64,000 nt of DNA from Theocolax elegans (lineage: Eukaryota; Arthropoda; Insecta; Hymenoptera; Cerocephalidae). Below are positions 46,389 to 56,839 of the stretch, piece after piece. The DNA lies in contig CM047427.1 in assembly GCA_026168455.1 (NCBI GenBank), positions 57,799,249-57,863,248 on the forward strand, written 5' to 3'. The position numbers were made by a program, and so were the translations under genes. Positions within the stretch are counted from its first letter, which is position 1. Each line of letters opens with the position of its first letter. The notes below the pieces were generated by a model. That model was not told where the DNA came from, made no database searches, and saw only the letters and a program-made list of their open reading frames with translations.

Positions 46389-47056
46389 TTATAAGCTAAA
46401 CATTAAATTGTGTATTATGTTAAAATTAATTAATCTTTTATTCCAAATACTTTCTCTATCTAAAATTGAGATATCGTCAAAGTTAAAAGAATGATTAAAA
46501 GAAGCTACATGGTCATTAATAACAAATTGTGAATCTTTCTTTTTGGTATTTAACTTATGTTCGTTAATTCTGCACTGTAATTGTCTTTTCGTTTCTCCAA
46601 CATAACACGCATTGCAATCTTTACATGGAATTTTATAAACAACATTAGTCTGTAGGTTCTTTTCTGATTCTTCTTTCCCCCTCACAATGATATTATTAAG
46701 ATTGTTACAAATCGTAGGTACAGGTCTAAAATGATGTTGTTTTATTGTATTTTCAATTTTTTCATAAAAACCAGGTACAAATGGTAATTTTACTGTACCT
46801 AAATATTTTTTATTTTTATTATTTTGGTTCACTGTATTATTACTATTACTATATTTAATTTTATCCAACCTCTTTTTAACGTTATGATTAATAAATTTCA
46901 TCGGATAATTGTTATCATATAAAAATTGTTTAACAATTTGAAGGTTGGATTTGTGATACTTTTTGTGAGATAATAAAGTAGCTTTATCTACCAAAGTATA
47001 CACCATAGCCCTCTTTTGCTGTATTGTATGACTCGATTCAAAGTTCAAAAATCTAC
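46389..47056 (-). CDS. Penelope RT C-terminus and GIY-YIG endonuclease, fuller copy
   Basis: Minus-strand counterpart of the previous entry, starting after the same acceptor and ending at 46389. Beyond VYKIPCKDCNACYVGETKR it continues with the Arg-rich RINEHK motif and a C-terminal part ending RLINFNIIHNLMFSL. The domain therefore looks complete, but the polymerase palm and fingers are absent. It differs from the left copy by one codon near NNYP and one Lys/Glu change. Function in the parent element: nicking target DNA during retrotransposition. Confidence 0.85.
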
Positions 47057-47548
47057 CTGAAAAAAATGTGAGTTAAATTCAAAAATCGCGCTCTAACACG
47101 TGTATAGTTAGTGTCATGCTATATATTACTATAGCTGTGTATATTAGCTGCGAGTAAATTTAGTTTACAGTCTGTGATAAATTGCTCTAGTCCTCTGACT
47201 GCTTTTGCTTTCTGTTCGTGTATTTACATTTTTTTGTGTTGTCTTAATTTATTTATTTATTTAATTTATTTATTTATTGAATAATGTTGAATTATCGAGC
47301 TGTTGATGAGATGAAGGTAGTCATCGTAATCACTTAACTTCTGTGCATATGATAAAGTAAATTTCATTGTTTTTAAATATCCTTGTTTTCATTATTTTAG
47401 TGCGACGACTCAGTGATACTACGATCAAAATTTAAACGTTGATTGATTTATATTGACAAGTAGTAAGTAAAATGTTATTAATCATTAGGCTTAAAACAAA
47501 ACCTACAATTATTTATGTATATTCAAATGTATTCGTTTTATAAATAAA

Positions 47549-47594
47549 GGTATAGCCTGAAGAGGATGACGAAAAGTCATCGAAACGTCGCCAT
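47549..47594 (+). ncRNA. Hammerhead ribozyme, right end of the Penelope pair
   Basis: Plus-strand copy of the motif at 45266-45312: CTGAAGA at 47557-47563, stem II GATGAC/GTCATC, GAAA at 47582-47585, GTC at 47587-47589. It lies on the strand opposite to the neighbouring endonuclease frame, as at the left end. Confidence 0.8.
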
Positions 47595-47690
47595 CTAATT
47601 AAAAGTGTGGTTTATTCACCAAGATCGAGAAATATTTCTTCAAAATCAATTATGCGTGGATGATAAAGAAATATCTGTTTAATTGACATT

Positions 47691-47974
47691 ATTTAAATAC
47701 AAAAAATTCTAAACACTAATCCAAACTTAAAAATAAAAAATTTATCGAATTTTTTAGATTAAAAACAAAAATATACTGAGCTTGAACATATCTTTGACCG
47801 TAAAATATATAAACATGATAAGACATATTTTATAAAACTTTTTTAACTGATTTCCTTAAGATAAAGGAAAATAATTTCAATGTCTTCTCTTTCATTAAAT
47901 CTGGTTCTTATAGTAAAAAAATTATTATTATATAAAAGTAAAGTAAATAATTTTTGTGTCACTAAACTGTTTAC
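47691..47974. other. Probable ETHE1 intron, nothing else recognised
   Basis: AT-rich sequence between the Penelope pair and the donor site of the ETHE1 exon (minus strand, AAG|GTAAAC at 47975/47974). Confidence 0.5.
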
Positions 47975-48160
47975 CTTGTGTATGTCCAGGTGTAAGGTAA
48001 GCTTTCAAACAGTGCCGACCAAAGCTTATATGATCATCAGAGCATAAATATATATCGGCTTGTGCTCCACTTGTCTTCGATATAACAGATTTGCATCCAT
48101 TTACAAGTTGCTTTAGCTTTCCAGTACCCGTTATATGATCGGCGTGCATATGAGTGTTTA
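47975..48160 (-). CDS. ETHE1: Internal exon of persulfide dioxygenase ETHE1
   Basis: A 186-bp exon bounded on the minus strand by acceptor AAATATTTCAG and donor AAG|GTAAAC, with the frame split after the first base at both ends. It encodes the metallo-beta-lactamase-fold core of ETHE1, the mitochondrial non-haem-iron enzyme that oxidises glutathione persulfide in sulfide breakdown. Visible landmarks are NTHMHADHITGTGKLK, containing the THxHxDH signature, then KSVISKTSGAQADI, and PGHTQ with the second iron-binding His. No stop or frameshift interrupts it. Neither neighbouring exon was found: the Penelope pair lies downstream and a repeat upstream, so introns are large. A retained single-exon relic is possible but the intact splice sites argue for a live gene. 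Confidence 0.85.
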
Positions 48161-48494
48161 CTGAAATATTTATTACGATCATTTATATGTATATATGCTT
48201 ATATATAAGAGACTGGCCAGTGAAATTCGAGCAAACGTTGCGCGACCGTTAGATCGACTTTATCGACAATTTTTCTTCAAGCCAAATTTTTAGACACCTA
48301 CAGGTCACTGATTTCGAGTTAGAATGTTTCAATCATCGCTATAATTAGGCTATTTTTACAAAGCTCTCCTGAGTTCCCTTTTTTAATATTTTTAAAAACC
48401 CCGAACGTTAATCGGTTTATTTTTTCGTAATACGTCGGCTGCTGCTAATAAAAAAATAAAGGCTAGCAGCTATGAAGCCCGAATAGCCTAGTTT
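48161..48494. repeat. Dispersed repeat, copy 1 (48205-48425)
   Basis: The part 48205-48425 is a diverged copy of 61555-61770 in opposite orientation. Shared text: CAGTGAAATTCG, TTTTTAGACAC, TTTCGAGTTAGAAT, TTAGGCTAT. The rest of the interval shows nothing. Confidence 0.65.
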
Positions 48495-50643
48495 ATGCGT
48501 GAATCACGCATAGATAGGAATAATTGTCGGGAAACAAAGAAACTTCCGATTGAGGCAGTGTATACCCAATTGGAACATGTAAGTTTAAACGTTAATGGTG
48601 TAGAGGTGGAGTGCAGCGAACACTTTTTGCGTTACCGGATTAAATGTGTAGATATTAATCTGACGATCCCATGGTTTCCATAGTACAATGAGAACGTAAG
48701 GGCAGAGCCTGCACACAAACCTCTAGTATGTCAGGAACTTCGGGAAATTAGGAAGCCTCGTTCCCGAAAAGGGAGTGTAGCCCCATCAGGAACGGAAGTT
48801 TCCTGTGAGTCCGATATCGCGGGTCACGAAAAAGTTGCTAGCAACTGAGCACCCATTCTTGAAACAAATGGAGCTCAATAACCAAGTGGTCTATCCAGAA
48901 ACTCGCCAATGAGTACTGCATAAAGCCCGGGGTTAGCATCAACAGTTGCTATATCGAAAAGGTTTGGTGGAGTACCGGCAGCACGACCACTAGAGTAATT
49001 TCTTATGTCCCTGTTTCTATGGCTGTAGCTTCACGCACAACCACTACGTCAACAGTCCGAACACCAATTTGTTGATGATAGGAATGGATATGACCTTTTT
49101 AATGGCATCAGCATTCAATCTCACGAAAAACCGATGATTGAATCAAGACGTTGAGACACCTCTTTTGAGACTTGTGAAGGACAAGATAGAAGAGATGGGC
49201 ATGAGTACACAACTTCTAACAGAAAGCAACGACACCACCGTTCAGTAAGTAGAGCCTCCAGCAACGATGAACATCGTGAGAACTGCAACGAGCGACATAC
49301 TCATAAACGTCAGTCCATCCGTAAACTCGACGACCGTATTCAGCCCAAAAGTTCCGAAGCAAGGTCATAAAGAGAAATTGGACAGACGTAAAGAAATGCT
49401 TGGAAAGAAATGTGCGGTGGCTACATGTTATCAGTGTATATAGACAGATTCGTCCGATGGTTATCAGACTGATCGCGAACCTACTCGTAGGAGATCCGAA
49501 TCTCGAAGGGCGACAGAAGGCCGTCTAGAGAATAGGAATTCCCGTACCAGTAGACGCAGGAGTTCCCGGATGGATAATGGAAATGAACGCACGACCAAGC
49601 AGGGTGCGCACGAGAGCTGTGTATCTGGAACATGTCCTTTGATGGTGGGACCAAAAAGCGCGTGGAAGAATTTCTAAACTGTTTGCATGACCTCAGAAAT
49701 GACAACGAGTTCTCAGATCGCAGGATGTTCAGTGACCTGCCCAATGTGTTCTCAAAATCAGCTCTGTTCTGGTATCGAACAGTTCAGTCATTTCTTCGAG
49801 ATTGGCGCGATTTTGAAATCGAGTTCCTGAATAAGTATGGCCGTCTCATAAATGACGAGGATTTACTCGTAGAACTTCAATCAAGAACACTTTTTTTAAC
49901 TGTTTTTTAACTTTTTTTAACTTTTTCAGAGCGATCGTGAATAGGATCAAATGCCCTCCCTCAATAGAACAACAAGTGAAGGTGATCTATTCTTAGATAC
50001 GGCCAGATTACCGTAGGTACATTCCACTGAGCAAAATAAAAAATTTTTCTGATTTGACTACCTACGGTAAAGAGTACGAATAGCACTTAACATAGGAAAC
50101 GAAATTCTCTAGTTCCAACATTGAGCGCGAAAAGCTCGTACCAGAAGCTTTCCCGAAACAGAGCGATGGAGCACGAGTTTCGGGTAAAGTGGCGACTGTT
50201 ACCAGAAAGAGTAAGGATGAGTCTATTCATTCGGATAAACAGTCGTCTTAGAAAACTATTAAGAAGAAGAGCAAGAGAGACTATACGAAGTAGCCGCTAT
50301 GTACGGTACTTCAAACGTCACTAATACTTTTCAGAAACAGTACGGCAAATCGAAAAATGGAGTGAGTACCCGCAATTCGAAATCCGTACCGTACGTGCCT
50401 GCTGTTCAACAGTCACCTGGGCAACAAAAGTGGAGCTCGGGCAAGAGAGATAGACATTCTCTGACAAACTCTCAACCGCCCCCGAAAAATGCTTTTGTTC
50501 CTCAAGTTGCACAAAACCTTTTGGATCAGTTTTTCACAAAAATTTTGGATCAGTGCTCTACCGGATTGGTAGCAAAGGAGTGCCAGCTGTGTAGAACTAG
50601 TGGCGTTACACTCCAAACGTGTCCTAACTGCGTCAGGTTCTAA
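48495..50643 (+). pseudogene. gag: Gag of the gypsy-like element with ORF3, heavily broken
   Basis: Fragments of one Gag in shifting frames. 48495-49150: N-terminal part without known motif. 49180-49630: Arg/Ser-rich stretch. 49632-49890: retrotransposon Gag core (KKRVEEFLNCLHDLRN, then FWYRTVQSFLRDW). At about 49893-49932 a (TTTTTTAACT) repeat interrupts it, after which IKCPPSIEQQVKVIYS continues. 50299-50643: basic tail with a zinc motif CQLCRTSGVTLQTCPNC (CX2CX9CX2C) and a stop. No classical CCHC knuckle is present. No 5' LTR was found to the left. Confidence 0.7.
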
Positions 50644-51338
50644 AACGTGGGAAACCTGACTGCAGGGCACCCAAACTGGCCCGGGCGGCCTGCACTGCAG
50701 TAAGTAAACCGCGTGGTTTACAAGGGCAAGAGTTTTTTGGAGAACCTTCTAAACTCTTTAAGAAGTCTATTAAATTATTTGCTGACTTCTCTGAAGTCTT
50801 TAACGGAGATTAAATACCCATTCAAACCGAAGTTAGTGCTGAAAGTAAGTATGAGTATACGGATCCTAAACGTTCTGGGGATTCGACGGATGGAAAAGTT
50901 CTTCAAACACGACCTGTCAATCCCACCCCAGCTTCGTAAGGTAAAGTAGAACAAGGAGCCGTATTAGACCAACAAAAGCGTGAGGGTAACAATTGGGCTA
51001 AGGAACTCCAACGGCAAATATACTCTGGTAGCAGAGATATAATTAATTGATGAAGAGAGCGTAAAGAGACTGTTATCTCTCCCGCTTAGCACCATCGAAG
51101 TGAACGATTTTAGTCGTTGCTCATCGTCACTCTTTTGTGACACATCTAGTAAAGAGGACAAGAAATCCTTACTAGAGAAAGTTGTTCTCAACAACGTGCC
51201 CTTGGTGGAGAAGGTAGTTGTCGATGGTGTGCATCGTTACCGAGTAGTACAGTTCAGGGTGGAGCAGGTGCCGTACTAAATACGTGCAAAGTGGCACACA
51301 CGGTATCGACCCCTAACGACGATAGTCAGACCTAGCAG
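50644..51338 (+). pseudogene. Gag-pol linker region, degraded
   Basis: Between Gag and protease. Short frames (for example 50713-50949) read in the same direction but carry no recognisable domain. Confidence 0.4.
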
Positions 51339-54300
51339 GTGATTGCTGACATCCAATCGGAAAACCGGCTATTCTTTTTGATACGACTCGGTGGAAAAGA
51401 CTTTAAAGCACTTTTTGATCCTGGCGCCATGGTTTCTCTTGTACGATCAGATGTTGTCGAACAGTACAAGTTTAAATGGAGACCTGTCAAGGTTATCGTG
51501 AAAGGTGTGGCTGAACCAGCACTTAAAGTCCTTGGCTTTATCGACATTCTATTCTGTGTAGAAGGCCTTGATGACAATATCCAACTGAGAATTGTAGAGA
51601 ATATTGAGCATTCCATCATTCTCGGTATGGATTTTCTACAACATTGGAATATGGAAGTCAAATTAGGCGAAGCTATCTGGCGTATTGGCGAGAGTGATTG
51701 GAGACACTTCGTCAGAGATACAGCTCATGACATCGATTCCGCTGAATGTGCTAGTATAATTGAAATACAGGACGACCAGCGGAAACAAGTCAAAGAGTTA
51801 GTTGAAAGCCTACTCTTGCCCTCGGGAGACGTCCACGGCTTTACGACGTTAACGGAGCACCACATAGAGGTTGAGCCTGGTGCAAGACCGGTTCGTCATA
51901 AGCCAAGACGTATGTCCCCAAGGTCCTCGAATTTGCCCAGAGTGAGGTCAAAAAGATGTTTGACAAGGGCATTATTGAACCGAGTGCGAGTGATTGGTCA
52001 GCTGCTCCGGTCATCGTTCGCAAGGACGAAGGAAGTTATCGCTTCTGTATCGATTTTCGAGACCTTAACGCAGTCACAAAACGTGATTCTTATCCAATTC
52101 CTAATATGGATACCATATTGGATAAGCTGCATAATGCAAGGTATATATCGAAAATTGATCTTAAGAAAGCGTACTTCCAAATATTAATGGCCGAGGCGAG
52201 CCGGCATTATACTGCATTTGCTGTACCAGGGTCGGGGCTGTGGCAGTTCACGAGAATGCCTTTTGGTCTCATGAATGCTCCTATGACCTTTGCACGGCTT
52301 ATAGATGCAATTTTCGGGCCTGAGGTGGAACCTCATGTGTTTGGTTATCTAGACGACTTGATCGTCATTACCGTAACTTTTGAGGACCATCTAAAATGAC
52401 TCGAATACGTACTAAGGACGTTGAATGACGCTGGACTCGAAGTGAATCGAGAGAAGTGTAAGTTTTACTGTTCCAGTGTAACGTTCCTTGGGTACAAATT
52501 GGACGCGGACGGCTTGAGGCCTGATGAGGAACGAGTCGCTCCAGTCCTTAACTACCCTACTCCTCGTAATGTCAAACAGACGAGATCCTTTCTCGGGATG
52601 GTAGGCTGGTACTCTCGATTCATTAATCGAGAAGCTGACATTAAAGCTCCCCTTACCAAGTTGCTGCGTAAAGACCAGGCTTGGGATTGGGGCGAGGAGC
52701 AGGAGGAGGCGTTTTGTTACCTTAGAGTTGCGTTAGTTGAAGCGCCTGTATTAGCCCGTCCAGACTTTTCTAAGCCATTTACCGTCCAAAGTGATGCTAG
52801 TGACTTAGCAATAGGTGCGGTGTTGACGCAACTGGACGACGAGGGTTTCGAGCATCCGATTGTCTACGTCAGCCGATTATTAAGTCGCGCTGAACGTAAT
52901 TACATGACAACGGAAAAGGAATGCTTGGCTCTCATATGGGCTATTAAGAAATTGAGGCCATACATTGAGGCCTATCGATTCACGGCTGTGACCGACCATA
53001 GTGCTCTCATATGGCTCAAGAATCTCAAGGAGCCGTCGGGTAGGTTAGCACGATGGATACTTGAAATGCAGCAATGGGACTTTGAAATAGTGCATAAGAA
53101 AGGACCCTTACACTATGTCCCAGACGCGCTTTCTCGTGCCATCAACCCAGACTCCGACGAAGAAGAGATTGCCTCGTTCGAAGTAATTACAGACCCATGG
53201 TATATTGCTAGATTAAACGATGTACGCTCATGCCCTCAAAGCTTTCTCCTCAAAGTCCTGGACTCTGTATCAGAACGAGAGGAAGGCTGGCGTCCTGTGC
53301 TACCCTTAGAACAGAGGAACCGAGTTCTAGTAGATTCTCATTTCCACTCAGCTATGGGTCACATGGGAATTTAAAAAACTTACGAACGCGTTGCAAGAGA
53401 TTATTATTGGCCAGGTATCTACCACGATACCCGCCAATTTGTTTTACAGTGTCTGATCTGTCAGAGCTATAAGACGTCTCAAGCAGGTCCTCAAGGCTTG
53501 ATAGGTAAACGTAACATTGAGAGACCCTGGGCTGTTGTGGCAGCAGACGTAATGGAGCTTCCACGTAGTAAAAGTCTATACAAATACATCATAGTATTTC
53601 AAGACTTATTTACAAGGTGGCTAGAGCTCAAACCATTATGTACACCGACCGGTACGTCGGTGTCGAAAGCATTCGAGGAACTCGTAGTCTTCCGTTGGGA
53701 AACGCCAGATTTCCTAATAACGGATAATGGGACTAAGTTCGTCAACGGCATCATGTCGCGAATGCTGGAGGAGTATGGCATAAAACATGTTAGAACCCCT
53801 CCTTACCGACCACAAGCCAACCCGGTGGAGAGAACAAACAGAACGTTAATAACGATGATTGCGACGTTTGTGGATTCGGATCATCGTGGGTGGGACACAC
53901 ACTTGCACGAATTTCGCCATGCAATAAACACGGCAATGCAGTCAAGTACCAAAGTCTCACCCGCGTTCTTAAACTTCGGGTGTCATCCACAACCTGTGAA
54001 GAGTCTCCGCAGGGAAGTGGAAAAACAGGATTTTAAGATCCTAGACAATCCCTAAGTATGGCTAGATCGTCTTAAAAGACTTGATGCTCTACGCGACTTG
54101 GTCAAGAAATACATTGACGAGGAGCAAAGACGTCAAGAAAAGACCTGCAACAGAAACAGACGTATTGCCTCGTTTCAGGTAGGAGATCTAGTCATGAAGA
54201 AGTGCCAAACGCTTTCCCAAGGTGCGAAGGGCATATCTGCTAAACTGGCACCAAAGTATGACGGACCCTTCGAAGTTAAAGAAGTACTATCTCCACTAAT

Positions 54301-54388
54301 TCTGAGACTAGAAGAGTCTGGTCGGAAACGGACCGAGGTACATATATCTGATGTAAAAAGATATGTACCACCTCGGGTTGTCAAGTAA
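51339..54388 (+). pseudogene. pol: Pol (protease, RT, RNase H, integrase) with one frameshift and three stops
   Basis: Retropepsin begins near 51360: ALFDPGAMVS stands where DTGA or DSGA is usual, followed by ILGMDFL. A frame change at about 51910 leads into RT (FDKGIIEPSASDWS, YLDD at about 52350), then RNase H (SDASDLAIGAVL, about 52792), the zinc module (HSAMGH ... CLIC), integrase (AADVME, ITDNGTKF, NPVERTN) and a GPFEVKEVLS C-terminal domain, ending at 54386-54388. From 51912 on everything is in one frame, broken by TGA 52397-52399, TAA 53372-53374 and TAA 54053-54055. The neighbouring copy has sense codons at the last two sites, so these stops are decay. The Pro in the protease active-site loop would probably inactivate it. 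Confidence 0.9.
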
Positions 54389-54550
54389 AGCAGTAAGGGT
54401 TGCGTATCGGTTCGCATGAGAACAATTACCGAAGGTTGGACCTGGTAACTGTATGCCATGCATTGAGAGTGTGGTGTTTGAGAATACTTGTGTGTGAGTG
54501 AATGGGCAATCCTCCCTTATTCGTAATTTACCTTTAATTATGACTAATTA
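54389..54550 (+). other. Pol-ORF3 spacer
   Basis: Short spacer between the pol stop and the splice acceptor of ORF3, containing a branch-point-like TGACTAATTAAC at about 54541-54552. Confidence 0.5.
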
Positions 54551-54569
54551 ACCTTTTGTTTTCTTTCAG
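54541..54569 (+). promoter_or_regulatory. Splice acceptor before ORF3
   Basis: TGACTAATTAAC followed by CCTTTTGTTTTCTTTCAG: a branch-point-like sequence, pyrimidine tract and AG, 8 bases before the ATG of ORF3 at 54577. This is where an env-type subgenomic mRNA would be spliced. Confidence 0.6.
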
Positions 54570-54576
54570 CTCCCCG

Positions 54577-56433
54577 ATGGACCAGAACCGAGACCTGGAG
54601 GCAGGAGACGGTGTTGATCCATCGTCGCCTCCGATCATTCTGCTGGGGGAAGACACTCCGACGTCGGGTGTTGCCGAAGAGGTCGTCGGAGTGGCCTCCG
54701 ACTGTCTCGAAGTGCCCGTTGATGACCCACTCGCTGGATGTGACCAGTCCGTGCGGGAAATCGACGAAGTACTCATCGAGATGGAAGGAACATCCCGAAC
54801 CTCGACGATCGATATCCCGTCATCGGGTGATACGACCCAGGTGGAGCAGATGGAGGTGGACGTACCTGCGATGTTAGCACTGGTTCATCCACTTCGTCCA
54901 CCAATATCTACCCCGCCGACTACGTAGAAGATCTACGCGAGGCAGAACGGGAGCGGCAAAAGGCCGCCGCCGATAATCGCCCCCGCCGCAAGAAGAAGAA
55001 GAGCAGCGGCAGACGGCAGTTGACGATGGATGACTATGAGTCAGGAGTCCCAGCCAATCCCCAAGTGACGGAGAGCCCGTGCTTGAGGGCGGGAGTTGTG
55101 TCCGTCATAGTCCCATCAACCGCAGGGAAACTCGATGTTGGGGTCGACGGAACAAGCCAAGGCTGGGCCATCGTCATCCGGCCCAGTCATTACTAGGGGA
55201 TCGTCCTCCGTCGATTGGTTCCTCTACCTTTCGATCGGTCGGTAGATCCGCCTAAAATGGCGTGTTTTAACTGCTGGGCGATGGACCACAGCCACCGGGA
55301 GTGCGCGGCACCGCAATCGATATACTGTTTCAATTGCGGCCGCCGAGGGGTGGCAGTGAGTGAGTGTCCAAGATGCTCTCGATCCTATGCCATCTGGATC
55401 CAAGAGCGGGGATACTCGCCGTTCTCGACGGTTGCTTCCCAGGTTTCGGTTGCCAAGGTCCCTGCACCTCAGCAGAGACCGAAGCGGTCGAAGCAACGGG
55501 ACAGCCAGAACGAGTCCAAAAGCGGCGGATGGAGACGCCCACCCGCAGGGAGGGACCCAAGAAGGGCTCGTTTGTGAAGCCTTCTGGGCCCAAGCCCTCC
55601 TATGCGGAAGTGGTGGTGGGTCGCCGAGTAGAAGAGGCGACTCGCCAACTCGATGTTGGGGTCGAGACCCTGACGGACAAGCCAAGGCTGAGCCATCGTC
55701 ATCCGGCCCAGTCATTACTAGGGGAATCGTCCTCCGTCGATTGGTTCCTCTACCTTTCGATCGGTCGGTAGATCCGCCTAAAATGGCGTGTTTTAACTGC
55801 TGGGCGATGGACCACAGCCACCGGGAGTGCGCGGCACCGCAATCGATATACTGTTTCAATTGCGGCCGCCGAGGGGTGGCAGTGAGTGAGTGTCCAAGAT
55901 GCTCTCGATCCTATGCCATCTGGATCCAAGAGCGGGGATACTCGCCGTTCTCGATGGTTGCTTCCCAGGTTTCGGTTGCCAAGGTCCCTGTACCTCAACA
56001 GAGACCGAAGCGGTCGAAGCAACGGGACAGCCAGAACGAGTCCAAAAAGCGGCGGATGGAGACGCCCACCCGCAGGGACGGACCCAAGAAGGGCTCGTTT
56101 GTGAAGCCTTCTGGGCCCAAGCCCTCCTATGCGGAGGTGGTGGTGGGTCGCCGAGTAGAAGAGGTGACTCGCCGCCAGGCTGCTGCCTTCGGCTTAGACA
56201 GCACGGGGCCCTTCGAACAGGTGAAGGTTGCCCTCAGTGCTGTCGTCCAAGCTAAGGCAGACCAGAAGTTGAGGGAGTACCAAGAGAATCAAACTACTCC
56301 ATCAGCCAACCAATCAGCAGCCGAATCATCACGGCAGGGACGAGAAGAGAGCGGTGCTCAGCCAGTCCCTGCCCAACCACCAGTCGGGAAGGAAGGTACG
56401 GACACCCCGTCCCCAAAACCTCGTAAGAAGTAG
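54577..56433 (+). pseudogene. Post-pol zinc-knuckle protein (ORF3), partly duplicated
   Basis: Third ORF of the element, homologous to 12684-14063. It begins MDQNRDLEAGDG at 54577; an acidic N-terminal part follows; a one-base shift near 54880-54900 precedes ADYVEDLREAERER, a basic block and QLTMDDY. A CCHC knuckle (CFNCWAMDHSHREC) and CX2CX9CX2C (CFNC...CPRC) occur twice, at about 55262-55375 and 55788-55900, because of a 526-bp tandem duplication. After the second copy: basic linker, KPSYAEVVVGRRVEE, RRQAAAFGLDSTGP, then GREESGAQPV and TAG at 56431-56433. The protein resembles a nucleocapsid more than an envelope: no signal peptide or membrane segment is seen. Confidence 0.75.
55135..56186 (+). 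repeat. 526-bp tandem duplication inside ORF3
   Basis: CTCGATGTTGGGGTCGA recurs at 525-526 bp distance (about 55130 and 55656), and everything from ATCGTCATCCGGCCC to the zinc motifs is present twice with few differences. The first unit has lost one A in AAAAAGCGG, which puts its zinc domain out of frame with the rest. Confidence 0.9.
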
Positions 56434-56748
56434 TCAGCGAAGGCTGGGCCTAGTGGCTTGCGACGACCCAACTCGATGGACGTTGACGCCTCTACGAGCG
56501 TGGTTAAACCACCTCGCAAGCCGACACGGAAACGGGGGGTTGGGTCCGAACACCGTACTGTCCCAGAAGTACGGTCTTCATCGGCTGGGTCACCGGCGAC
56601 GGCCGACCAATCCAGAAACGAGATGGACATTCTCAGGCAATGTCCTCTGTTGCTTGAGGCCGCCGCCAACCTCCCTTCCGACATTGCACGAGAGATAGGG
56701 CAGGAGGTGGTCCGGATCCTTAGGGATCGTTTTCCTTCCCGACATTAA
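56434..56748 (+). CDS. In-frame extension of ORF3 after TAG (ORF4 or readthrough domain)
   Basis: Continues the ORF3 frame directly after TAG for 104 codons to TAA 56746-56748. First ATG at 56476 (MDVDAST). The end, ILRQCPLLLEAAANLPS and then IGQEVVRIL, aligns with the corresponding part at 14064-14336. Role unknown; the Leu-rich pattern suggests helices. Confidence 0.55.
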   Translation, partial: SAKAGPSGLRRPNSMDVDASTSVVKPPRKPTRKRGVGSEHRTVPEVRSSSAGSPATADQSRNEMDILRQCPLLLEAAANLPSDIAREIGQEVVRILRDRFPSRH

Positions 56749-56823
56749 GAAGAGAAGCGTACAGCGCGCAGTCGTGGATAGATTGTGCCTTTCTTTCGAC
56801 TCGGCCTTTCCGAGGGAAGTGGA

Positions 56824-56839
56824 GTCTAGGGGGGGGCTT
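56824..56839 (+). promoter_or_regulatory. Polypurine tract
   Basis: GTCTAGGGGGGGGCTT directly before the LTR. Confidence 0.65.

Larger units (their letters stand above)
45219..47646. mobile_element. Inverted pair of Penelope-like retroelement fragments
   Basis: Left unit 45219-46340 and right unit 46389-47646 are inverted copies meeting near 46345-46388. Each holds the C-terminal end of a Penelope-type reverse transcriptase plus a GIY-YIG endonuclease, and each outer end has a hammerhead ribozyme. Flanking direct repeats (45182-45218, TTATGCATTGATCG...TTTAATTGACATT; 47650-47690, TTATGCGTGGATGA...TTTAATTGACATT) suggest the pair was inserted as one unit. The left unit also repeats 45748-45800 at 46288-46340, which cuts its endonuclease short. 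Confidence 0.85.

Noticed and set aside
47928..48182. ETHE1 as a single 84-residue ORF
   Set aside because: The ends of that frame extend into intron on both sides; splice sites at 48161 and 47974 define the exon.
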